Below, in pieces: positions 1 to 6,600 of a stretch of 15,171 nt of DNA. The notes below the pieces were generated by a model. That model was not told where the DNA came from, did not search any database, and worked only from the letters and a program-made list of their open reading frames with translations. How positions within the stretch are numbered: position 1 is the first letter of the stretch; each line of letters opens with the position of its first letter. The translations under genes and the position numbers were made by a program. The DNA is from an uncultured Brevibacterium sp. (GTDB lineage Bacteria > Actinomycetota > Actinomycetes > Actinomycetales > Brevibacteriaceae), in assembly GCA_902489215.1 (NCBI GenBank), contig CABTZE010000036.1:1-15171 (forward strand). Reading direction: 5' to 3'.

Positions 1-113
1 ACTGCTTTTGGTCCGTCGATGGCGATGGCAGATGCCCCCGTCAGCTCGTCCAATTCAAGGTCGATGTAGCGCGGGAGATACGAGGGGCTGTCAGTCGGGT
101 AGTCGATGGCCAT
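1..113 (-). CDS. AAA ATPase, DUF4143 type (N-terminal 37 codons only)
   Basis: This is a partial gene: it starts at the ATG at 113-111 and runs off the left edge. The 37 visible residues contain YLPRYIDLELDEL and then AIDGPKAV, which ends just where a Walker A loop (GPKxxGKT) would be completed. That beginning is typical of the large family of AAA ATPases with a C-terminal DUF4143 domain, whose cellular role is poorly known. This ATG is preferred because a TATTGT -10-like box lies exactly 7 nt upstream (121-126), the spacing of a leaderless transcript, and no Shine-Dalgarno sequence is visible. Four 23-bp repeats begin right behind the -10 box, suggesting repeat-based control of this gene. 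The family call rests on a short N-terminus, so the catalytic residues are not seen. Confidence 0.72.
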   Translation of the reverse strand, partial: MAIDYPTDSPSYLPRYIDLELDELTGASAIAIDGPKA

Positions 114-120
114 AGTCTGA

Positions 121-126
121 ACAATA
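121..126 (-). promoter_or_regulatory. -10 box for leaderless start of the DUF4143 ATPase
   Basis: On the minus strand TATTGT (TAnnnT pattern) is followed by exactly 7 nt and then the ATG at 113-111, so transcription would begin at or next to the start codon. A 17-bp spacer places the -35 position at 144-149, which is the CGATAA block of the nearest 23-bp repeat and does not resemble TTGACA. Promoter activity is inferred. Confidence 0.5.
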
Positions 127-218
127 GCAGGCTAACCGCCGATTTATCGAGGAGATAACCGCCAACTTATCGCCTCGTTACCAGGCAGTTTATCGGCCTG
201 TTAGCCGCTAATTTATCG
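127..218 (-). repeat. Four tandem imperfect 23-bp repeats (candidate operator array)
   Basis: Read on the minus strand, the units are 218-196, 195-173, 172-150 and 149-127, exactly 23 nt each with no gaps. All begin with CGATAA. Three of four then carry N4-GCGG(C/T)TA; the second has N4-CCTGGTA. In each unit GATAA faces a degenerate TTATC-like partner 8 nt later, and the third unit has perfect GATAA/TTATC arms. The array ends exactly at the -10 box of the DUF4143 ATPase gene and covers its -35 position. The repeat structure is seen directly; an operator function is inferred from position. Confidence 0.82.
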
Positions 219-221
219 GCC

Positions 222-246
222 CGGTGCCTGAACAGACACTTCACCG
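222..246 (-). terminator. Weak hairpin downstream of the dioxygenase gene
   Basis: Outer arms CGGTG and CACCG enclose a second possible pairing TGTCT/AGGCA with a GTTC loop on the minus strand. It lies a few bases past the stop codon of the dioxygenase gene, but it has bulges and no U-tract. It may terminate transcription before the repeat array, or may be chance. Confidence 0.22.
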
Positions 247-252
247 CGCCGC

Positions 253-1257
253 TCACTGCGCTCCGACGAGGTGGGGGTAGTGCTTCTCGGTCACATTGGG
301 GTGGCTGCGCAGGCGGGAGGCAAAGGCGTTGTCGCCGTAGACGGTGTGCAGGACATCGAGTTCGTCGACCGAAACTCCGCGGGCGTTCGAGGCAAGTTCC
401 GGCGGGAGGTTGACTGCCGGCAGCTGCGCGCTCAGTGCTGGGTTGTAGAAGAACGGCACCGAGATCCTGTCTTCACCGGGCTTGGTCGGCAGCACACGGT
501 GGAGGGTGGCTTTGAGATAGCCGTCGGTTGCGACTTCCAGCAGTTTGCCGATGTTGACGATGAAGGTGTTCTCAATCGGATCAGCATCGATCCACCCGTC
601 GGCTGTCAGCACCTGCAGTCCCGAAGTTCCCGGCTGCGGGTACAGCAGTGTGAGAGTGCCGGAGTCACGGTGTTCGCCCACACCCTGCGTGACCGAGTCA
701 TCAACGGCAGCCGGGTAGCGGACGATCTTGATGAACGATTCGGGCTCATTCGCAAATGCGGGTGCGAAGTGATCAGCCGGTTGGCCCAGACTCTGCGCCC
801 ATTCGCTCAGCAGCTTGTCGCCGACCTCCGTCAGCTGCTTAAACCAGCTGTCGGTGATGGTCTTAAGCTCTGGCAGGGAATCCGGGTACTGATTGGGGCC
901 GCGTAGGTTGTCGTAATCGTGTTCCGGTTCGGCAATCGCGGGCCGGTCAGCACCGATGTCGATCTGTTCGCGCCAGTCGACAATCCCTCGCGTGTGTTCC
1001 CCGCCGGTGCGGGTGTACCCACGGAAGTGCTTGGAGTGAGTGTTCTCAATCGCGAGCTTCTCATCTTCCGGCAGGGCGAAGAACTTCTGCGAGACTTCGA
1101 GAATCTGCGCGAAATCCTCAGCGGGAATTCCGTGGCCGGTCAGGTAGAAGAACCCGATTTCGTGTGTCACCCGGCGCAGCTCTTCGCGGAACTGCTCGGC
1201 AGTTGCCGGATCGTCGGCCAGGCTGAGATCAAGGATGGGCAGCTGTTTCGCGGTCAT
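253..1257 (-). CDS. Fe(II)/2-oxoglutarate-dependent dioxygenase, isopenicillin N synthase family
   Basis: A soluble 334-residue enzyme expected to use O2 and Fe(II), most likely with 2-oxoglutarate, to hydroxylate, desaturate or cyclise a small molecule. Residues ~6-125 form the DIOX_N domain (GFFYLTGHGIP near 35-45) and ~173-272 the catalytic double-stranded beta-helix. The iron triad is H196 and D198 (GEHRDSG) plus H253 (KATLHRV), and the cosubstrate-binding R264-x-S266 motif lies in EDRISVPFF. The length matches the family. The start ATG is preceded by AGAGG at a 5-nt spacing. No neighbouring genes suggest a biosynthetic cluster, so the substrate is unknown. Bacterial relatives are often annotated as isopenicillin N synthase-like or 2OG-Fe(II) oxygenase, but antibiotic synthesis should not be assumed. 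Confidence 0.93.
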   Translation of the reverse strand: MTAKQLPILDLSLADDPATAEQFREELRRVTHEIGFFYLTGHGIPAEDFAQILEVSQKFFALPEDEKLAIENTHSKHFRGYTRTGGEHTRGIVDWREQIDIGADRPAIAEPEHDYDNLRGPNQYPDSLPELKTITDSWFKQLTEVGDKLLSEWAQSLGQPADHFAPAFANEPESFIKIVRYPAAVDDSVTQGVGEHRDSGTLTLLYPQPGTSGLQVLTADGWIDADPIENTFIVNIGKLLEVATDGYLKATLHRVLPTKPGEDRISVPFFYNPALSAQLPAVNLPPELASNARGVSVDELDVLHTVYGDNAFASRLRSHPNVTEKHYPHLVGAQ

Positions 1258-1444
1258 GGGTGCCTCTGCATTCTTCGGTGGAATTGCTCAACACCGCCGA
1301 CGCTAGACACGTACGAGGCGCCCTCGCGGCTCCACTGTCACGGCCGGAAAGATTCCGTCATCTGGGGGTGGGTTCTTTGACGCTCTGTGACAGACGATGA
1401 CTGAAATGGCAGGCCGACTCCAGCCTCAACCTCTCACCCTCTGC

Positions 1445-1924
1445 TCAGAGCCCGCCGAAGGAAACCCCCGGCTCGGGGTGAGAAGTCACGAGGTGGGGAA
1501 TCTGGGGGAGCGCTCCGTCCTCGCGGATGAAGGTGCACAGAACCGCGGCGGCATCATCGAGCCCGGCCTCTTCGCTGTTGCGGCCCTTCTTGGTGGGAAG
1601 CCCGTAGATGAGCGGTTCACTGCCAGTGAGCACTTCAGCCTGATAGCAGCGCTCACCCTTGTACAGCGCTTGCGCGCTCAGCGCTGGGTCACCGGACTTC
1701 TGAACGACTGCGAATCCCCATTCCTCCAGTCCCGCTAGTGCTGAACGGACTTGCTCGAAAGAGCCGATCGCAGCGGGGTTCTCTCCATCGATGAGCAGCT
1801 CCCACCCATCGGGCGCCTGCGCTGTGAAATCAAAATCCACTGCGGGTACCGGGTGCGCGTCAAGGGAATCGTCAAGCGGAGCCGCCGCCGGCTCGCTGTG
1901 CTTCTTCTTGAAAAAGGAGAACAT
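1445..1924 (-). CDS. Hypothetical acidic protein, 159 aa
   Basis: I do not recognise this family. The protein begins with a basic, aromatic tip (MFSFFKKK) and a short Pro/Ala/Asp-rich linker (about 10-30). A compact region follows at about 38-150, with GWELLIDGENPAAIGSFEQV at 40-59 and an LPQIPHLVTSHPEPG stretch near the C-terminus. There is no signal peptide, transmembrane segment or recognisable catalytic motif, and the overall composition is acidic. The ATG at 1924 has AGAGG about 6 nt upstream, which supports translation, and the frame is open with biased third positions. It is separated from the dioxygenase by 187 bp and lies divergent from the surface-protein gene. A small cytoplasmic protein is likely; the function is unknown. 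Confidence 0.72.
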   Translation of the reverse strand: MFSFFKKKHSEPAAAPLDDSLDAHPVPAVDFDFTAQAPDGWELLIDGENPAAIGSFEQVRSALAGLEEWGFAVVQKSGDPALSAQALYKGERCYQAEVLTGSEPLIYGLPTKKGRNSEEAGLDDAAAVLCTFIREDGALPQIPHLVTSHPEPGVSFGGL

Positions 1925-2222
1925 CGTGACCTCTCTGTCGGTAGACAGCCAGTTTTACACCGGTCACGCCTTTGAACCGCCCGTTGCTCGCACTTCCCGC
2001 CGTCCTTCATGGGGAGTTCACCACAATGTCACTCACGAGGTGCCGCCGGCATACTTTCTCTGCCTGGTTTGCCGGTGCTCACTTGGGTTCTCCTGCCATC
2101 ATCGTTGCTGGTCAGATAGGCCGTGAGTGGTTACGCGATATTCATCTGCGAGTGATCTGAGTGACGCTTCGCCCTTTTACGGTTTCAAAGCACCCACACA
2201 TTGTTTTCCCAGGAAGGCTTTG
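1925..2222. other. Divergent intergenic region between the 159-aa gene and the surface protein
   Basis: These 298 bp must hold the promoters of both flanking genes. TCAGAT (2112-2117) and ATCTGA (2155-2160) form a distant inverted repeat of uncertain meaning. No convincing -35/-10 pair, riboswitch or extra gene was found. The reading frame upstream of 2223 stays open to a GTG at 2127, but the added residues do not look like the start of a secreted protein. Confidence 0.4.
2211..2217 (+). promoter_or_regulatory. Ribosome binding site that fixes the surface-protein start
   Basis: AGGAAGG lies 5 nt before the ATG at 2223. The upstream GTG at 2127 has no comparable site. The ATG also gives a sensible signal-peptide N-terminus, so 2223 is preferred. 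Confidence 0.8.
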
Positions 2223-5200
2223 ATGCGCTCTCCAGCTGCTGAGCACACAGACACTGCCCATCCCGGTTCACTGAAGCACCAAACGATCCGCGCTCGCATT
2301 CTTGCGCTGCTTGCGGTCTTTGCGCTTCTCACACCGGGACTGACCGCACTCGAAACATGGCAGGCCGCACCCGCCGCCGCACAGGTCACCGATGAACAGC
2401 TGTCCAAAGGCGGTGTTCTTCGAACTTCCGAAACCCAGTCCGTAGCACCCGGCCTGGACCTGACCACTTTCTCCCGCCTCGAACAGCCCGGCTGGAACGA
2501 AGGCAGCGTTCTCACCGCTGATCTGAGCGAGTCGACACTCTCAACTGATCTGCGAGACACCGGAACGGTGACCGGACGTGCCTCGCTGAATGACGTTATG
2601 CACCAGGGTCCGCGCGGAAAAGAAGCTGTTGCAGCAGTCAACGGCACGTTCTTCGACATCAACCACTCCGACGCCCCGATCTACACATCGGTCAGCAGCG
2701 ACGGCCTGCGTGCAGGAAATTCGAAGCCTCAGCCGTCCCTGACGATCAACCAGGGTCGTGCAGCAGTCCAGCAGCTTTCCGCAACGGGCACCGCAACACT
2801 GCCCGAAGGCAAGAAGCACGAACTCGCCGGCATGAACACCCCGCAGCTGGCAGCGGACGGAATCGGCGTCTACACCTCGGCGTGGGGTGACTACACCCTC
2901 GACCGCCCGGTTGGCGCACCGGACAAGAAGGCTAAGAAGATCGCCGCGGCCGTTATCGAAGACGGCACCGTCACGGAAACCACCGACATTGTCGACAGCT
3001 TCGGCAAGCGCCGCGTGGCCGATGGCACCCAGGTGCTCATCGGCCGTGAAGCAGGAGCAGAGACCATCGCCCAGCTGGAAGAGGGCGACAAGGTTGAAAT
3101 CGAAGTGGGACCGTCTGAAGACGTCGACCTCGGCATTGCCGGTTCACACCAGATCCTCACCAACGGCACCGTGACGAAGATGACCGACAGTCTCGCAACG
3201 GGCACCCACCCGCGCACCGCCGTCGGCATCAGCAAAGATGGAACCGAACTGTACGTCATGGTCCTCGACGGCCGCTCAAACAAGTCACGCGGTATGAACC
3301 TCACCGAAATCGGTGAGCTGCTGCGTGACATGGGTGCGCACAACGCGCTCAACCTCGACGGCGGTGGATCGTCCGCCATGTCCGCCCGAGTGGCAGGTGA
3401 TGACGGCCCGAAGATCTGGAATACCCCCTCGGACGGACAGGTGCGCGAGGTGCCCAACGCCCTCGTCTTCTACTCCTCCGCAAAGTCCGACGACACCTCG
3501 GGCGTTCAGCTGAGCCTCGGCCTGAAAGGCGAGGACGCGGTGTTCCCCGGCCTGACCCGCACCGTGAAGGGCACGGGACTGTCCTCCAACCTGTCCCCGG
3601 CTGAAGCCGCAGGAAAGTTCAGCGCAGACGCGCCCCTGAAGGTCGTGTCGACTGATAAGAACTCCGCCCGCATCACCGGTGAAGAACGCGGAACCGGAAC
3701 CGTGACCTACAGTGCGGGCGACAATAGCGACGAAACGAAGCTGCGGGTGCTTGGCAAAGCCATCGCCCTGCGCGCCTCGGAGAAGTCACTCAGCCTGCCC
3801 GATGCAGATGCCAGCGCGAAGATCACCCTCACCGGTCTTGACGCTGACGGCCAGCGGGCGCGCATCGAAACCTCCGACGTCAAGGTCAGCACCACCGGGG
3901 GAGTAGAAGTCGAAGACGACGGTCTGGGCACCTGGACCGTCAAGGCGACAGGCGAAACACCCACGGGCAAGATCACCTTCACCGTCGGCGACCTCAGCAC
4001 TACTGTGACAGTCGCCTACGGAACCAAGGACACTGCCGTGTGGGACTTCTCGGACCCCGAGAACTTCGAAACCGCGAATGCACGCGCGTCCGGCGAGATC
4101 GCCAAAGCAGAAGGCCAGGACGGCAAGCCTGCCATCGGCATGAAGTACGACTTCACCACCTCGGCAGCCACCCGCGGCTTCTACCTGGGCTCGAAGGAAA
4201 CCGAACCCGTCGACGGCACAGCCATCGGCTTCAGCCTCGACGTGAAAAGTGATGGCACAGGCGCGTGGCCCCGCCTGCAGGTGACCGACGCCAATGGCAC
4301 AGTCGCCAACCTCGACGGGGACCATCTCGAAGAAGAAGGCTGGCAGAAGGTCAGGTTCGCCGTCCCGGACGGCCTTGCACAGCCTCTGACTGTCGACCGC
4401 ATCCGCATCATGGAAACCCGACCGGAAGCCCAGTACAAGGGCGACATCGCGGTCTCCAACCTCCAGGTGACGACAGTGCCCACGGTGGAAGGCGAAAAGG
4501 ACTCCGCAATCCACGATCCGGCACTGCTTGCCCACGGGACCACAGCGGACCGTCCCCAGCGGATCGCCGTGATGAGCGATGCACAGTTCATCGCCGCTAA
4601 GCCAGATTCCGCCGCCGTTGAAGGCGCTCGCCGCACTCTGCGCGAGATCCGCGAAGAGAAGCCCGACCTGCTCATTATCAATGGCGACTTCGTGGACGAA
4701 GGGTCGAAGGAAGACTTCGACCTGGCGAAGAAGATCCTCGATGAAGAGTGGGATAAGAGCATTCCGTACATCTACGTGCCCGGCAACCACGAAATCATGG
4801 GCAGCAAAGACATCGGTGTGTTCGAAACGGAGATCGGCCCGGCCACGACCACGCGCGACGTCAATGGCACCCGGGTGATCACGCTCAACACCGCGGGCGG
4901 TTCGCTGCGCAGCGGTGGAATCGACCAGATCGAAAAGCTTGAAAAGCAGCTGGACGAAGTCGAGGCTGATGACAAGCTGACGGGTGTCACGGTGTTCTTC
5001 CACCACCCGCCGAACGACCCGCTGCCCACCAAGAGCAGTCAGCTGTCGGATCAGCGTGAAGCTCGTGCTTTTGAGAAGCTCATGGCTGATTTCAAACGCT
5101 CTTCAGGTAAGTCGGCCGCGGTCATCAACGGTCACGTCGGTGCTTTCCACGGTTCGGCCGTTGAGGGTGTCACCTATCTGATCAACGGAAACTCGGGTAA

Positions 5201-5981
5201 GAACCCGGCGGGAACACCGGAAACGGGCGGCTTCACCGGCTGGACGATGCTCGGCATCGACCCGGCGAAGGGCAAGGTCGGAAAGAACCCGTCACCTCAG
5301 GACCGCGTGAACTGGCTGGCCGCTGAAACCCGGCCCTGGGTTGACGAGGTGTCGCTCGAGGCCGCCGGTGTTGTTCCGCTTGGTGAGAGCAGCTCGGCTA
5401 CCGCATCGTTTACGCAGGACGGCCGTACCGTTCCGGTGGCGTGGCCTGTTACCGCTCAGTGGGGCGGCGACGGCGTGCAAGTCGTCGATGGCAGCCAGCA
5501 GTTCGAGCGAGCGGCAGCTCAGGACGCTGTCATTCGATTCAATCCGTCCACCGGCGAGATCACAGCGCTTCGCCCTGGAACGGCAAAGCTGAGCGTGACC
5601 GTCAATGGCCGGACCGCTACCCAGCAGGTGACAGTTCCTGCAGCTGATAACGAAGAACCGGAACCGGAAGTGCCGGAGAACCCTGACGAAGGTGACGGTG
5701 AGGAACCCGGTGAAGCTGAGGCGCCAGGAGGCGCTGACTCGGACGGTTCGGAAGGTGGCGAATCGGGTGACGCCGGCGACGGTCAGTCGGGCGGCGGCAC
5801 CTCGGAAGACTCGACCGGCAGCAGCGCCTCGGCAGAGGGCGCGTCAGCTGGTTCAGGTTCGCAGTCTGGTGCGCTTCCGCGTACGGGAACCGAAGCGGCC
5901 GCGCTGGTCGTGCTTGCCCTGGTGGGCATCGGTACGGGCAGTGTGCTGCTGATGGGAACGAGGCGCAAAGCTAAGCACTGA
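2223..5981 (+). CDS. LPXTG-anchored surface protein: phosphodiester glycosidase (NAGPA) plus metallophosphoesterase
   Basis: A 1252-residue exported protein. Residues 1-55 are a long signal peptide with a hydrophobic core (ILALLAVFALLTPGL) and an AAAAQ-like end. A NAGPA/phosphodiester glycosidase domain covers about 100-420, with NGTFFD at 140-145 and the signature NLDGGGSS at 377-384. Beta-rich, Ig-like and carbohydrate-binding-like regions follow, the latter from about 605 (WDFSD). The calcineurin-like metallophosphoesterase at about 780-1010 has SDAQ (D786, Q788), GDFVDE (G821-D822), GNHE (N855-H856), HH at 927-928 and GHVGAFH (H971, H976). A Big2-like domain and an acidic Gly/Ser linker precede LPRTG (1218-1222), a transmembrane helix and a basic RRKAKH tail, so sortase should attach it to the wall. 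The two enzymes could act in sequence on a sugar-phosphodiester, but the substrate is unknown. Confidence 0.9.
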   Translation: MRSPAAEHTDTAHPGSLKHQTIRARILALLAVFALLTPGLTALETWQAAPAAAQVTDEQLSKGGVLRTSETQSVAPGLDLTTFSRLEQPGWNEGSVLTADLSESTLSTDLRDTGTVTGRASLNDVMHQGPRGKEAVAAVNGTFFDINHSDAPIYTSVSSDGLRAGNSKPQPSLTINQGRAAVQQLSATGTATLPEGKKHELAGMNTPQLAADGIGVYTSAWGDYTLDRPVGAPDKKAKKIAAAVIEDGTVTETTDIVDSFGKRRVADGTQVLIGREAGAETIAQLEEGDKVEIEVGPSEDVDLGIAGSHQILTNGTVTKMTDSLATGTHPRTAVGISKDGTELYVMVLDGRSNKSRGMNLTEIGELLRDMGAHNALNLDGGGSSAMSARVAGDDGPKIWNTPSDGQVREVPNALVFYSSAKSDDTSGVQLSLGLKGEDAVFPGLTRTVKGTGLSSNLSPAEAAGKFSADAPLKVVSTDKNSARITGEERGTGTVTYSAGDNSDETKLRVLGKAIALRASEKSLSLPDADASAKITLTGLDADGQRARIETSDVKVSTTGGVEVEDDGLGTWTVKATGETPTGKITFTVGDLSTTVTVAYGTKDTAVWDFSDPENFETANARASGEIAKAEGQDGKPAIGMKYDFTTSAATRGFYLGSKETEPVDGTAIGFSLDVKSDGTGAWPRLQVTDANGTVANLDGDHLEEEGWQKVRFAVPDGLAQPLTVDRIRIMETRPEAQYKGDIAVSNLQVTTVPTVEGEKDSAIHDPALLAHGTTADRPQRIAVMSDAQFIAAKPDSAAVEGARRTLREIREEKPDLLIINGDFVDEGSKEDFDLAKKILDEEWDKSIPYIYVPGNHEIMGSKDIGVFETEIGPATTTRDVNGTRVITLNTAGGSLRSGGIDQIEKLEKQLDEVEADDKLTGVTVFFHHPPNDPLPTKSSQLSDQREARAFEKLMADFKRSSGKSAAVINGHVGAFHGSAVEGVTYLINGNSGKNPAGTPETGGFTGWTMLGIDPAKGKVGKNPSPQDRVNWLAAETRPWVDEVSLEAAGVVPLGESSSATASFTQDGRTVPVAWPVTAQWGGDGVQVVDGSQQFERAAAQDAVIRFNPSTGEITALRPGTAKLSVTVNGRTATQQVTVPAADNEEPEPEVPENPDEGDGEEPGEAEAPGGADSDGSEGGESGDAGDGQSGGGTSEDSTGSSASAEGASAGSGSQSGALPRTGTEAAALVVLALVGIGTGSVLLMGTRRKAKH

Positions 5982-6008
5982 CGCGTATGCCGATAGGCGC
6001 CCCTAACG

Positions 6009-6042
6009 GCAGGGCAGTCACCGCTGACGGTGGCTGCCCTGC
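6009..6042. terminator. Strong hairpin between convergent genes, probable two-way terminator
   Basis: A 15-bp stem (GCAGGGCAGTCACCG against CGGTGGCTGCCCTGC, with a single G-T pair) closes a 4-nt CTGA loop. It lies 27 bp past the surface-protein stop and 18 bp past the minus-strand acetyltransferase stop. No T-tract follows on either side, as is common for hairpin terminators in high-GC actinobacteria. Confidence 0.75.
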
Positions 6043-6060
6043 AGCATTGTGCGGTTGCGT

Positions 6061-6600
6061 TCAGGCTTCTTCTGGAACCGCGGAGTAAACCGCGAGGTCG
6101 CGAACATCACCGCGGAGCACTTCGCCGTTGCGGCGGATGCCCTCAAGTGTGAATTCGGCCTTTTCAGCAACTCTGCGGGACGCGGTGTTGTCGGGGTGCA
6201 CGCAGATTTCAACCCGCTGTGCGCCGCGCGCAAAGGCAAAATCTGTCACGATCCGCACAGCCGCTGTCATGAGTCCCCGTCCGCGTGCCCACGGGGCAGA
6301 CATGTAGCCCAACGACACGTAGTGGGCAGTATGGACCCGCACATCAATCTGGCCCGAGTATCGGCCAGGGTGTTCTGCTGTCGGGGAGGTGATGACCCAC
6401 GAAGGTTCAGGTGGGTTCGTGCACCAGTCAAGCGCCATGTCACGGGTGTAGTGCTGGGGGACCTGCGTCCATTCGAGCACCGAGGCGTCCGTGCAGGTGG
6501 CCACAAGGTCGTCTGCGTCCTCCGGCCGGTACGGGCGGAGAGTCACAGTGCCGTCAGCCAGTTCACCGGAATTGAGGAAAGGGTTTTCGCTGTGCGCCAT
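6061..6600 (-). CDS. GNAT-family N-acetyltransferase, RimJ/RimL type
   Basis: A 179-residue cytoplasmic acyltransferase that should use acetyl-CoA; the acceptor amine (protein N-terminus, antibiotic or metabolite) is not evident. The N-terminal strand VTLRPYRPEDADDL (about 19-32) is typical of the RimJ/RimL subgroup. The acetyl-CoA pyrophosphate loop is ARGRGLM at 105-111, and motif B (HPDNTASRRVAEKAEF, 135-150) contains the usual Asn-x-x-S-x-R-V pattern. The length fits the family. The start ATG overlaps the stop codon of the upstream DUF3097 gene by one base (TGATG), so the two are translationally coupled. The family assignment is firm; the specific name rimJ or rimL is not justified. Confidence 0.9.
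   Translation of the reverse strand: MAHSENPFLNSGELADGTVTLRPYRPEDADDLVATCTDASVLEWTQVPQHYTRDMALDWCTNPPEPSWVITSPTAEHPGRYSGQIDVRVHTAHYVSLGYMSAPWARGRGLMTAAVRIVTDFAFARGAQRVEICVHPDNTASRRVAEKAEFTLEGIRRNGEVLRGDVRDLAVYSAVPEEA

Noticed and set aside
127..218. CRISPR array
   Set aside because: The 23-bp units are contiguous with no spacers and vary between copies, so they are tandem operator-like repeats.
271..906. 211-codon plus-strand frame opposite the dioxygenase
   Set aside because: The minus strand carries the full dioxygenase catalytic motif set; the plus-strand frame has no motif or start signal.
1972..2160. Small plus-strand frame of 62 codons in the divergent intergenic region
   Set aside because: No ribosome binding site, no recognisable protein features, and it overlaps the likely promoter region of the surface-protein gene.
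2127..2222. Extension of the surface protein to a GTG at 2127
   Set aside because: The extra 32 residues place charged and polar sequence before the signal peptide, and the GTG has no ribosome binding site, whereas ATG 2223 has AGGAAGG at 5 nt.
3786..5006. 406-codon open frame on the minus strand within the surface-protein gene
   Set aside because: It is antisense to a gene with clear NAGPA and phosphoesterase motifs; long antisense frames are expected in high-GC, GAA/GAC-rich coding DNA, and the translation shows no family signature.
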